Assembly (NCBI GenBank): GCA_009869945.1
Contig: WIXG01000039.1
Span: 278,719 to 342,718 of the forward strand
Origin: Mesaphorura yosii
Taxonomy: Eukaryota > Arthropoda > Collembola > Poduromorpha > Tullbergiidae
Length of the DNA stretch: 64,000 nt
Reading direction: 5' to 3'
Numbering within the stretch: the stretch's first letter is position 1; the number at the start of each line of letters is the position of its first letter. Below are positions 47,101-59,303 of the stretch, piece after piece. The translations under genes were made by a program, and so were the position numbers. The notes below the pieces were generated by a model. The model searched no databases and was not told the origin of the DNA. It saw nothing but the letters and a program-made list of their open reading frames with translations.

Positions 47101-50100
47101 GCTGAGCTCTGACGGAGGAAAAGAAATTTCATGCTCATGCTTTCGTAGTTCCAAATACGGAAATCTAAAAACGAATCTGATCCTAACAACCTGCTGAGGC
47201 GGTGCGCGATGGCAATGGCAGTGCGAAATACGAAATGCGTGGTTGGTTTCTTTGTCCGCTGGCGCAGGCGCATCCAATGTGGCCGTCTCCAATTGCCTTG
47301 CATTGTTGTTCTACCCCGTGCCTTGCCGTGCTGTGTGACTGTGTTGACAGGTGTGTCTTTACCTGTCACTCACGTCCGTGCCGTGTCCGCATACAAGTAC
47401 AAGTACAGCTGTTTGAATAATACACAAAATCTGCAAGTCGCCAAATGCAAAATCGTGTGGTGATTCTGGGAACAGAGAAGGTTAGATTTCAGATTACGGC
47501 TATTGGTCAGCAAGTGGGATTAATTCTCAATGAAGTGCAATTCGAGCGCGAGAGGCAAGACACAAAACTCAAGTATAAGAAACTCGCCCAAAGCGCCAGG
47601 GTCTAAATTTAGAAATAGATAATCGCCCGACCAAATTGGCATTGTGCATTGTGCATTTGTTACAGTTGAATAAGTGAATCCAATTTGTGATTGTATGCAA
47701 ACAATTGTAAACAATTTGATCAGTCTTGTTGAGTCATAGGTCTGTCGTAATCCTTGTATTTGTATTTGTGAATGCGATTAATGATTAGTGACTGGGATAA
47801 AAATAAAGGCGTACTACTTTCTTATCCAATTTGGGATTCATAAATCAAGCGAAAGAGGAAAAACGAAAGACGATACGCTGCTGCATGCTTGAATAAAGAA
47901 ACACAATGCCATGCAATAATCAAGTCAAAATAATTTGATTGCACAGTGCATAGGCATAAAGGCGGTTCAATCAAGCTTGAGAAGAAGTACGAATTAATTG
48001 CGAGTTGCGAATTGAGATTTGGCTTTACCTAAGCCCAAGGAGATATAAATAAACCACAGAGATAAAAAATTGAAATTCTTCAATCCAACTGCCAAGTTAA
48101 AGATTCATTCAATATTTCTTGAACCGTATGTTTTCTCTTAATTACGCTTTACGCATGCACCTCCGCTTAAAGGAACTTTTATGATCTTTTTCGCCCATAA
48201 TTTAATGCAATTCTCTGAAAATTTGGCGCTAGCCGCCTGAGTATGCAGTCAAGCCAAGTCGTAAAAGTATTAATATGAATGGGTCCATAATGATTATGAT
48301 TATGTTACACGTTACGTAGATTCATCCGAGACGGGGTTTGTGTATAAATATTATTACTTGTAACTGTTACACAATTTCATTAAGCGCCTGAGTTTTAGCT
48401 TCATTTCTCGTGTGTTCATGCATGTTCGCTTGTTTTGCTGGTGCTAAGAAAGACCTTGTGAATGACAATATTATGAAAATCCCGTTTTTAATTTAATCTG
48501 ACGCTGATAGAACACCAATGTCAGTGCTAACGCAAGACGTTAAACTTAATTCAGCATTAATGCGTGTTCAGTGTGCATGGGTAATAAAAGATAACTGAAG
48601 ATTCACATTCACACTTGGCGTGGCATTGGCATTTTAATAACATATGGCAAGCATGTGGCTATGGCTCCATTGACACCTTGCTGTGATGTGCGTCGGCGTG
48701 GCGTGGTGTTTTAATGATCGCCATCGCCGGACTAAGCAACTCTATTTTGGAATGAATATTTGTTTTTATGTGAGAAAAATATTTTCGTGTACAATAATAC
48801 TGCTGCAATACGAAATTCCTCGACCAGAACCAATATCTTTATGCAGGACAACTCATGCGTCCAAAATTTGATTTCTTTTCTCATGGCTCATGACCGGCTG
48901 CTGCTGGCGCTGATGCACCTGTGCTGTGCAGCATTCTCATTGGACAGCAGTGCATTTAGAGTTTTGCAGTTAGAACCTGAAAGAAAGTCTCAAGCCGTCA
49001 CTAAAAGAAATGTACGAGAGAAATAATTTAATTTTGTAATTTAGACATTTCACTAGTACGCGATTTCCTAGAATTAATGCACCTACATTGTCTTGAAACT
49101 ATCGTTGTATCCTTTATAGATGTAAAAACGGCGAAATTGTAAATGGCATCAAAAACTTTGTACTTGCGATGGACAGACTTGGCGTAAACTGAGGGACCTG
49201 AGGCAGGGCGATCCGCGAGCTTGCTGGCATCAATTTACGAATGTGTATATGAACATGAAACACGCCCAACTCTTTGGTGGCTTTACTTGATAAAACAATG
49301 CCAGAGCCTTTAACCCAAGAAAATGTGTGCCAAATCGATTAACTCCCAAATATGGAGGTTTAAAGTTATTATTACATTATTACGTTGGAATTCTGCTCTC
49401 GAGATTTGCGAATACGAATTGCTGAATTGCACGCGTAATTTGCCCTTTCTCTCTGCTGCGCCTTCGAATGTTCGGGTCAGCATCATCGTGCTGCAACGTC
49501 TTACGCTTTATGACCATATTCGATGGCGATGGTGATGGATTTATTGTGTGTTAATGGGTTATTTACGGCCACGGCCTCAGCGCAGTTAATTTATGCATGA
49601 GGTTCGTGGGAGTCATCGTGCATAATCTGAATCTAAATCCTATTTTCACCACCGTGGCGTGATCTGAAACGAATTCGAATTTAATCTCTGAATAAGAGCA
49701 TCAAGACGATTTCTAGGAACAATTTGGGCTGCGCGTAATTATCACAAAGACCATCCAGGAAGCAGACGACTTAAATGGTGCGATTGTGATTCAGGTTTTG
49801 GCTTGGTCTTTGTGTGCAGTTCGAACACATGTGGTTTCTTTCTCTTTCCTCTACGAAGTACACGTATTTGTCAGGAGACAAGATGCGACCACGGCGTGAG
49901 TTCCAATCTCAGTCGTTTCGCATGTACGCTCAGCAGGCGGACATAAAACAATTAAAAGTCGCGAAGGAATGAATGTAATCGTCAGCGACTGCGACTGACG
50001 ACGCTATGAATTTAAAGTAGGCATTTAAAGTCGAGGGATTATTTATCTCACCTCCAGCCTCTTGCTGCGCTCGGATGGCATCTTAATAGTGCCGGTCTCA

Positions 50101-52975
50101 ATAAATTTGGGCTCCCAGTGTGAAGGTTTGAGGCAATACATCCAAAACGTGCGGGGAGCAGGGGTTTAAGTCAAAGGAGCGGCTTAAGCCGTTGTAATGA
50201 TATAGCAAGGCACAAGGCGAAGATTAGAATTTGATACAAGAATTTGGTCGGTCGTTACTGAAAATTCGAAAGTGTCATTCATCCGTCCGCCCGACCGTCG
50301 TTTTCGTTTTGTTCTTTCTTTCCTTATTATCATAATCATAATCTGTACAATCTGTAGCAATTAATGCTTTAATGGTGTGGGCGTTAAAAATGTAACTGAA
50401 TCCTACTTCCTACGTAATTATGCGTGTTGTCGTTTTATAGTTGATTAGTTTTTGCCTTACGCGTAGCGTAGCATGTACCGTAGATTTTACGACTTATTTC
50501 CTGTGACTGCGACTTGATAACGATGCGACGCGAGCGAGCAAAAACGATGGAACTGCCATAAAAAAATATACTCGTTGAGTGCGACGCAATTGCCATTCAT
50601 ACTAGCTCAGACCCTCAGACGACGACAAAATTCTTGATAAATCGCTTCATTGTTCAAATAATGCGAATGCGCGCAGTGCAACGAGCTGAGGCTGAGGACT
50701 GACTGAATGTATGACAATATTAGGTTTCTAACGGTTCCGTAATGCGAACGCAAATGCAAACGCAGATGCAACGGTTGACAAGATATGGTGATGGGGAGGT
50801 GAAATCAATCTCAGGCTGAACACGAACACGAACGCGAATGCAGAAACTGAGCCAAAATTCAATTTAAATCATGGTTAAAAACTCAAGACATATTTCTCAG
50901 TCCTTCCCAGTGACGTGGCTTGGCCCGTGAGAAATTGGCACGGCTCTTTCTAGAAACAAAAACGAAGCATGGAGTTAACTAACGCACTTGCTGAGTACGA
51001 CGTTGACCTTCTTCGCCTGCGCTCCTTTGCTTTGTGCACAAGCCATCGCCATCGCCGTCACAAGTGAACTGTGATTAAAATTGGTTTCGCAGCCGAAGTG
51101 CTGTAAATTGCTGCATGAAGCCAAGCCATTGTCTAATGTGAGATCAGATTATTTGAAGTCGCAGTGTTGTGTTGTGTGAATGCTGTGAATATTGCCTTGC
51201 GTTGACTGTTGACCTCAACGAGTAAAATTCTTGACTTTCATGGGAAAATTGATCTACGAACAGTGAACAAGTTCGCATCACGTAAGAGAAGGTACAGTAC
51301 AGCAATGAAGTTCAGGCTCTCAGTCTCAGCCAAGCCAGCTTAAGACCGGAAAGACAGAAGCCAAGCCAAGCCATACTTGACTGGGCTTAAATCTCATCCG
51401 TTCGCTTGTTGATCTACCGCTTTTGTTCACGAGAGTGCAATTAACTCTTAATTGTCCATTCAATTTGTACGTAATCAATTACGACGTCCCAAATAAGGGT
51501 AAATGATAAAGCAGCAAGCGGCACAGCCACTGCCAGACAGGTTGGCGGTAGCTGGCTCGCCATTGCAATTAGAAAAGTGTAATTAAACAATTTGGCCACT
51601 ACAAAGGCCCAATGCAGTGACGGACGGCTGAAGTGACAGATGCGTGATGCGATGCGTGCGATTACGAAATACAACGCGAAACGGTTGCAACAATTACGAA
51701 TTATGCAAGCTCACGCAGAAGCAGATCAGACTAGACTAACAAACTACTACGGAGATAATTCATCTTACTTTGACACGTACCAATAATGAGCTAACAGCAA
51801 ACAGTGCACATGTGGAATGTAAAATTGAGTTTTGTAATTACTCTTTATTCAAGTTCATTGGCTTCTTGTGCTTAGTTCTTGGGATTTGTGTGGCTGAGCT
51901 GAACTGAAGCACGTTGTTGCTTTTGTTTTAAATCACGTACTTTATGGCTGGCTTATTATGAGCTTACACGCTGCTTCTGTGCGCCTGTGCACGTACGCGA
52001 CGGTTAATTCATCCGGCTCAATTCATGTTCCTTACGCAATAAAAGCTGTACAAGGCTGTAAAACAGCATCCTGATTGCCTGAAGAAAGTGATAAGTGAAG
52101 AACATTGCGACTGGTGCAGCTGAACTTCTGAAGTGGTTAATCATAAAATCAGCAGCGCCGGGACGCTTCGGCCGTGTTTGCATGGATGAAAAATGCAAGA
52201 GTATCATCACTTCCTTAATATTTCATGTTTTGATCTTAATTTTTGATCAGACAGCAGACCGACTGAGCAGGCTTGATAACTTGTGCTTTCATTCATCCTG
52301 TGCCCGTGCAGTTTGAGGCTAGAGTTCAAAACTACTGCACTGCTTGCCTTTTGAGTAGAAAACTTACTCATCACTCGTCAGCTGCCTGGCCTGGCCATCA
52401 AACTTGAAACTCGTTTCCCAGCTCAGGTTCAAAGTATTAAAGTTGTTTGCTTCTCACTTGTACTTTTTCCCAGCAATTCGCGAATACGATTTCTTCAGTT
52501 TCAGCGCGATTGAAGCTTTGACCACAACAACGCACACAATAGAATAGTAAAAGCATCACGCAGCAAAGAAATGCAATGGTAAATGGATTTATGATTCACC
52601 ATCATAAATTTAATGCGGTTACACGAGTTCAAACACCAGCAACCAGAAATTAATAACGGGAAGTCGTGGCTAATACCAATAATCACAGACACAGAGACGA
52701 GCCACGACGACCAAGACCAGTTTTCTAATGTATTGAATCTTCTTTTCTAATTTACAGGCAACTGCAACTGAATGCTGGCTACCAAGCCAAATTAACTCGT
52801 GGGATCGCAATTCAACAATTCACGACCAGCATTCGGCTTTATTTGCATACAGAAATTGAAAGTCAAGTCGGGAAACCAGTCCAGCCCCAATAAATTAATT
52901 GATACCGGTTTGGTCGACGACGACAGGCTCGAAGGCCAGACGATCTAACTGTATTCTCATTGACAAGTAGACAAA
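44173..52975. other. 8.8 kb with no recognisable gene, upstream of mwh
   Basis: Open frames up to 135 codons (46885-47292, minus) are of chance quality. The stretch is rich in degenerate hexamer arrays such as GAATGCGAATGC, CGCATTCGCAT, GAACACGAACACGAACGC and AAGCCAAGCCAAGCC, and has a short perfect palindrome at 45833-45855. It may hold 5' UTR exons and regulatory DNA of mwh. Confidence 0.45.
44251..44257 (-). promoter_or_regulatory. TATA box candidate
   Basis: TTTTATA on + reads TATAAAA on the minus strand, 78 nt upstream of the ATG at 44172, a spacing that leaves room for a 5' UTR of about 45-50 nt. Confidence 0.3.
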
Positions 52976-55900
52976 ATGCCGCCAGAGTGGGAAGAAGATT
53001 ATTGGAATGAACTCTCAAGTGAGCCGTCGAATGGACAGGTAGGCCCATTGTTCTGTTCTTAGTTCTTGACACATTTTATTCCACGTTCGACATGCCGGTC
53101 AAGTCAGGATGACGATTCTCAAATTAACTTTCTGCATTGTTTCTTCATTGCGGCCGGACGAGAAATTTACTGTGCAATGTGCCAGTAATTTGGCGGTCTG
53201 TTCTTTGTGGGTTCACCTACTTTGTGTGAACGCGAACCCGCATGCGTGCGGAGCTGAGTGCCCTTTCTGTCGTCGTTGGCGTTGTTTTTCAATGTCACAG
53301 CAAGTAATGCAATAATGCAAGGCGCTGCGGCACAAATTCCATTCACTATAATTTCATTCAATCACAACCTGCCATTTCCATTGCCATTGTCTCATGTAAT
53401 CACGAACAATGGCGAATGGCGCGTACACCAATTTAGGTTACAAAAACAGAAAAGCAGTCACCGTCATCTTCGGCTCCGACTGCCAGCGTGCCTGCCTGCC
53501 ATGCATGCAGCCGTCCGAGTGCGAAATTGTGAATCATGATTCATGAAATATGAAATCGGCACTCGGCCGCCGACTCGCTAAGCCGTCATTTTTCGTGAAT
53601 GAATAGATGCGACGACGCGACGTGGACAGAAATAGAATTAATGTTTTCAGAGAAGCGACGCGAGCGTGCCGGGCTATGCTATTCTAAATATTATTATTCC
53701 GGCAATATAATCCAATAAAGAAAACACGACGACTCATCACGATTGAATTTTCTTCAATAATGAAATTTTAGCATGTACTGACCTTCTAACCAAGAATTTA
53801 GCTAATTATTCTAACGTTGTTCTTTGTTTTTACAGAATAAAAGCAACGGCGGGCAGCCCTCAGTGACCCTTCGACCTCCGCTGTACAACGCAGAAGATTA
53901 CACGGCAGCCCTGAAGCAGCATTTCTCGTCACACCACCATCACAAGAAGTCGGTGTTGATCGAGCACACAACATCTCCGTCTCCAGCCCACAATGGGAAC
54001 GGATTCTACGAGAAAAATGTCACAATCGCTGCGCAAGCTCCGAGCACAAAGTCCTACATGGACCACCTTTTGCCGGACACACCTCCAGAGATGAGCATGA
54101 GAAAATTCTTGAATGGGAGCGAGCTCCTTTTCAAACTGGAAGCAGACCTCCGCCATGCGTACCCAACATTTGTCCAAGAATTCGTGTCTGGACAGAGCGA
54201 AGGCGTTGCGTGTCTTCTGGAGGCGCTGAAGGTCATTCAAGCGGCAATCGACGGCGTGACGGGGCTTCGAGAGCAGAGGAAGTTGTTCATGGATGAACTC
54301 AAGTGCCTGCACTGCATTCGGCTTTGTCTCAGGTAAATCAGCATCAGCGCTGGCAACAAACAGCAAGCACGAATCACGAATTACGATGAGCAATGCCAAC
54401 TTGTCTTTGAAGCGTAACTTGGCTTGGTTGGCATATTCTTTCTGCCTGGTACGAATCTCTGCGGCAGTGCAATAAATGCAGGAAGAAGGAAAATGAAAGA
54501 TCATTTTACTAGGAAGCATAAAATGAAGGAGACGAAATTGAATCAAATTTTAAATTATTTGTTGTTGGGCTCTGCTTTTGTGTACTTTTATTGTGTTTTT
54601 GTTCTATTTTCTGCAACGAAGTGGAACAACCAACACGAATACCACGCTGACTGCCTGCTTGGCTGACTGAATAAAAGAAAAGAAAGATTCTTTTCTTTTA
54701 TTCAGCGTTGGCTGAGACTGCATTTAGAATTCATTCGTGAACGTGTACGCGAAACACGAACAGATTGCATGAGTTAAAAAATAAGCCAGCATTTTTATAA
54801 CAGTTTCCTTTCTTCGCTGCATTTTATTTTGCTATGCTATGATTTGGCCACGGGTATGATTTTTTCTAAACTCACTGCAATCAGCAACGAGCAATCAGTT
54901 CAGAAGAAGAGATGTGAGCTTATCTTCCTGCATTTTGCTGTTTTGTTCTGTTCCGTTCATCAGTTCAATGCAGCAGCAGCTTGTGGTATGGTTCAATAAT
55001 TCTATGTGCACTGAAGACACAATTTTCGGTTAGAATTAAATTCATGCCATGCAAGATGAAATGCATAAACTCATGCATCATGAGAAGAAAGGAGAATAGT
55101 CAGCAGAAAACAAGTGTATTAAATAAATACTACCCGCTATTGATACTACATCGAACCTGACATAACTTATGAAAGAAACCGGTACATTTATTATTTCAGG
55201 AACATCGAAGCGGTATCCAAGCTCGCTGCTTATCCAGGAGGTTTGTATCCGTTGGCCAGCGCGATGATAAGCACAGTGACTACGACTAGGATCATCGCAT
55301 TGGAGGTAAACTTACACTGAGGCTCCAGAGGCTCCAGTGCCAGAAATTGTTTTTACTCATCTGTCCTGATACTTTTCCAGATTCTGACCTGTGTCTGCTC
55401 TGAAGGAGGCCCCGAAGGTAGGTAATTATCCCCTCCGGAGAGGAGTTTTTCAAAAATACAAGAAATTTTCATTTCCATATAGGTCACTTTAAAGTCTCTG
55501 AAGCAATTTCAACGCTCAGACTGCGAATGGGCGAACCCATCCGGTGCAAGCTCCTCGTCGGCGCAATTTCGTCTGCACCGCCGGGAACATTCCAGGCGAA
55601 GGGAATTAAATTCATAACTGCATGGGTCTCGTCAGCGTCAAGCCCCAAGCAGAAAGTCCACATTCAGTGCGAGCTGGAAGAGGCCGGCTTCAATCCACAA
55701 TCATTGCGAAAGGTAAGGCACATTGACGCTTTGACAACTTTGATTGAGTCGTGCAAAATGCGATGCGTGTAAAATAGCGAATGCAAAAGGATTCGACACT
55801 TTCTGAATGTCACCTTGCAAACTCATTCGCATCAGGAGGCATGTGATTTAATCAATGCCAATGTTTGTCATTGTCACGGCTGAAATCGTCAATTTTCTCT

Positions 55901-58299
55901 TTTCCGTCCAATTAAATTTCTTAATTATCACTTTCATACTTTTGTGAAGCGTTTGAGTTGATGCTTTGACGTAAAATGAGGGACAAGGAAAATTTTATGG
56001 AATTTAGCTAAAGTTAATGCGCACAAAGGGCAAAACCTCTTCAATTAAATTTCAAGTGCAACCTCTAGCATTCATGGCTTAATTATGCTACAGGGAGCAG
56101 AATTGGGCGGTGCTCGAGAATCAAGAGAGGTTCAAGCGGAGTTGGATGCATGGAACAATGTGGCTATCGATGTTGACACGCTCACAAGACAAAATGGACA
56201 GCTGAGAAATAGCGTGGCGACTCTTCAACAGGAATTGGCGACGTTGAAGGATAAGATCAAGGTACGCTTGATTTGACGATTTCGAGAATTTCGACCAGCG
56301 CAACTGGTAGTAATGCTAAGACTAAAAGTTAGCATTTCGGATAAAGGAGGCGGCGTTCACGAAACTGATTTTAGTCCACGTCTTATTTCAGAAAATGGAC
56401 GTTCCGCAAAAGATTGATGGAAAATCCGCTAAGAATCCACCGCAGTCCAGCAGGACACGTTCATCTGGCGTGACGGGGCAAAATGGTTCCACCAACAATC
56501 TCTCCGCTCCGAAACCAATTCCACGCGCCGAAGAGTTGGTGACCACTCCCGTAGACTCAGAGGAGGAAGCAGAGCAAATTCATCAGATACTCGAAGATCT
56601 GAACAATATCGTGAATTCGGAAATGAACCAGCAACCAAATGACATTGGCAAGAAATCCCAGACGTCGAAAGCTGGAGCCAAGCATGAAAAGAAAGAGCAG
56701 GAAATCGTCCCAATGAATTTAGTTAAAGCGCCTCCGAAGAAGCCGGTTTCGAGTGCGGCTGCGGTGTCAAAGGCATCCACGAAACCAGTCGTTTCACCGC
56801 CACGACCATGGCCGACTTCATCGGCCAGCGAAGACTACGACGAAGATGATGATAACGATTCAGATATCATTCAGGCGGTGAACTCAAACGGTGACTCCAA
56901 ACCGTCGCAGTCGAAGAACGTCGTGCGACAAGTTATTGAGCAAATTGAGCAGCAGCAGCAGCAAAAACAGAATAGGGAGGCCCTGCTTGCGAATGGCAAC
57001 AGTGGCAGTGGAAAACTGTACCGAAAGCACCAAAGCAGTTCGCCAAAACCCAACAGCACAAGCCCAGTTTTGCCAACTTCTTCCTCGACATCGTCCGCCG
57101 CAGCCGCCGAACCCAAACCGGACTACTACAACCCTCTCCCGAATTTCCACAAGCAGAACCACATGGCAAACAAATTCGTCAACTTCAAAAGTTCAAAACT
57201 GTACTCGTCGAGCCCAGACAATTCTCTCACCGGAATCATTGCCCCGAACCTCAATCTGGGCGGCAACAAATCTCTACCACCTTATCAGCTTCCTATCCGA
57301 ATCTCACCAACTCTCGAAAAAGTACAAAGAAACACCGCAAAAATACTGCAAGCTCACCAACAAGCCCAACAACGAGCCGCCGCCGCAAATGGCCACGGGC
57401 ATCTGCGACGCTCGGAATCGCTGCACACGAGCTTGACTTCAATCATATTCCCAAGGAATGAGAATCGCGAGTTAACGAAAGAAGAGAAGAAACTCATGAA
57501 GTGGAATAAGATGGAGGTCGAGAAGTGGAAATCTGTCGACAGCCTACACGCACAGCGCTGTGACGAAGAACGGAGTAATTTTACGCTGAAGTGGAAGTAT
57601 CCTGGCCCACAAGTCGTCAGAAGCTACCCGAGTCTCGTGACGAGTCCGAGCACCAGCCCGAAGTCCGACGATAAGAAGAAAATGAAACGAAGCAGCAAGG
57701 CGTCGGATGGAAAATCGTCGCCTGGAAGCCACGGCAAGGAGTTGGTGGAGAAGAAATCTTCGTCGTCCTCATCTTCCAACAACGTGGAAAGCAACGGCAT
57801 TGTGAGAGGAGTCTTTGAGCTGTACACCGATTACAGGCAAAGCAGATTCACGTCCTCCTCGGGAGCGAACAATTCGCCGAAGCAGTCTAACAAAATAATC
57901 AACGGGAACGGGGGAAGTCCGACCGGTTTCTTTTCGCGCTACTCCAAGAAATCAAACGGGCACATCGCGGGCACTTCCAGCGGAGGCAGTAACAGCAGCG
58001 GAAATTCGGAGGTACTTGGAATAATTCCCACGCACTACGAGAATAAGAAAAAGAGCAAGAAGAGCAGCAGCTCGTCCAAGAACATAAATCAAATGCACTC
58101 CATTAACATAGACACATATGGTAAAATGGACAATCACAATCACGGCAATCATAGCATTATGGGTATTAACAGTAATGGTATTGGTAATGGCAAAGACCCG
58201 CAATCGATAACAATGTTTTCGTTACCACCAATCTTCGTATCGCAAGGCATTGACCTGGCTAATCATCGAATTTGTGACCTACCTTCGGGCTTGTATTAA
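52976..58299 (+). CDS. mwh: Multiple wing hairs (mwh) homologue, GBD/FH3 protein without FH2
   Basis: Seven exons: 52976-53038, 53836-54332, 55200-55305, 55381-55417, 55483-55712, 56094-56261 and 56392-58299; all in phase, giving 1002 residues. Residues about 95-311 form a formin-type GBD/FH3 armadillo region (KLEADLRHAYPTFVQEFVSG, ECLHCIR-like LKCLHCIRLCLR, LEILTCVCSEGGPEGHF, GTFQAKGIKFITAWVSS). A coiled coil follows at about 330-367 (LTRQNGQLRNSVATLQQEL), then about 635 residues from one exon that are low-complexity and Ser/Asn/Lys-rich. There is no proline-rich FH1 and no FH2 actin domain, and a clear stop ends the frame. This is the layout of Drosophila Mwh, a planar-polarity effector that restrains actin prehair formation downstream of Frizzled signalling. 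An N-terminal formin isoform is the alternative. Confidence 0.82.
54667..54705. repeat. Perfect 17-bp inverted repeat in mwh intron 2
   Basis: The arm CTGAATAAAAGAAAAGA, a loop AAGAT, then the exact reverse complement of the arm. The stem is purine on one side and pyrimidine on the other. It lies in the 867-bp second intron of mwh. It is too short for a typical pre-miRNA. Confidence 0.9.
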
Positions 58300-58868
58300 T
58301 CAACTAATCTCGGTTTAGCTGTAAAGATCTAAAAATACATATTTTATTAATTTTACTCTTTTATACAGAATTAGATATGATGCGAGCATGTAATCTTAAT
58401 ATTGACTTGAGTTGTATGAACTTTTTGATATCACTTTGTAAAAATAAAACTGTTTTGAATGAAATTCCGGCTGTATGAATGGCGTGTCATCTGCTTTGGC
58501 TTTGCGGAATTGTTCCTCTATTTGATATTTGTCCACAACAATCCAAGATTAATATTGACTTCTTTATCAGCAAAATGCCAGAAAGAGAAGTAGTCACAGG
58601 TCAGAGTGAGTCGCCAGGCCGTCGGTTTGTCTCATCGGGTGTCACGATGGTCAAGACCAAGACCCTCAATCCGTGCTATTGCTGCGGGCTGTCATTTCAA
58701 GATGGAACCAAAGCCTTGGCAGTGGTCGGGATGATGCTGAGTCTTAATTAATGCTGCGCAGATAACACTCTCCCTCCTCCACACATTCGGCGAGGTTATT
58801 GATTCGAAAGGGAACGACAAGGGTACAAAAGGTGACTGACTCCAACAACGACACTAGCATTATTGGTA
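58300..58868. other. mwh 3' UTR and flank up to the Helitron
   Basis: The mwh 3' UTR probably ends near 58470. A 90-codon open frame at 58479-58751 has no family features. Nothing else is seen before the Helitron boundary. Confidence 0.4.
58443..58448 (+). promoter_or_regulatory. Polyadenylation signal for mwh
   Basis: AATAAA 144 nt past the mwh stop, followed by a T-rich stretch. Confidence 0.5.
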
Positions 58869-58881
58869 CTAGCAGAGCTAG

Positions 58882-58896
58882 CCGGCCTTCGGCCGG
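58882..58896 (-). repeat. Helitron 3'-terminal hairpin
   Basis: CCGGCC, TTC, GGCCGG: a perfect 6-bp GC stem with a 3-nt loop, 9 nt before the terminal CTAG on the minus strand. It is the expected replication terminator of a Helitron. Confidence 0.8.
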
Positions 58897-58979
58897 GGTT
58901 TGTTTCTCGGGCAGGGGCCCTTGTTTTCAATGAAATCAATTATAAAATCAAGCCTGGGATACTTTCTTTTGTATGCTAA

Positions 58980-59022
58980 TGAGCCCCACCTCCACCCGTT
59001 CTGTCATTGCAGCACTCTGCAC
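58980..59022. repeat. Subterminal direct repeat, copy 1
   Basis: 43 nt, matching 59229-59271 with four mismatches and no gaps; core CTGTCATTGCAG then ACTCTGCAC. Both copies lie inside the Helitron between its 3' hairpin and its coding region. Confidence 0.85.
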
Positions 59023-59228
59023 AAACGCTGGAGAATATTCTTACTTCCAATCAACTGCGCTCTCGCTTTAGCATAGGGATTGGTGGATAGATCACTTCCA
59101 CCCTTACCACTGTTTCACAACTGGATAACGTTGTATTTTTCGACAGTTTCTTCAACCCCTCCCCCCACCTACCCTGACAGCTACAGGACGCTACAAAATT
59201 TAATTTGAATGTATTCTTAGTCTCATGA

Positions 59229-59271
59229 TGTGCCCCACCACCACCCGTCCTGTCATTGCAGAACTCTGCAC
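59229..59271. repeat. Subterminal direct repeat, copy 2
   Basis: Second copy of the 43-nt unit, 249 nt from the first. It ends about 30 nt from the 3' end of the helicase frame. Confidence 0.85.
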
Positions 59272-59303
59272 ATTTTGAGATGTATTGTTACTATTCGATT
59301 CGA

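Noticed and set aside
46885-47292. 135-codon minus-strand ORF (and 115-codon + ORF at 46707)
   Set aside because: Overlapping frames on both strands, no recognisable domain, in repeat-like sequence.
53929-54546. 205-codon open frame on the minus strand
   Set aside because: It lies antisense to mwh exon 2, whose + strand frame is supported by splicing phase and domain; it is a shadow.
56891-57436. 181-codon + strand frame
   Set aside because: Alternative frame inside the long mwh last exon, produced by its low-complexity codon pattern.
52976-58299. Calling the GBD/FH3 gene a formin (FMNL, INF2, DIA)
   Set aside because: There is no proline-rich FH1 and no FH2; the frame closes at 58299 with a poly(A) signal soon after. 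The layout fits mwh.
58479-58751. 90-codon + ORF between mwh and the Helitron
   Set aside because: No recognisable feature; partly in the mwh 3' flank.
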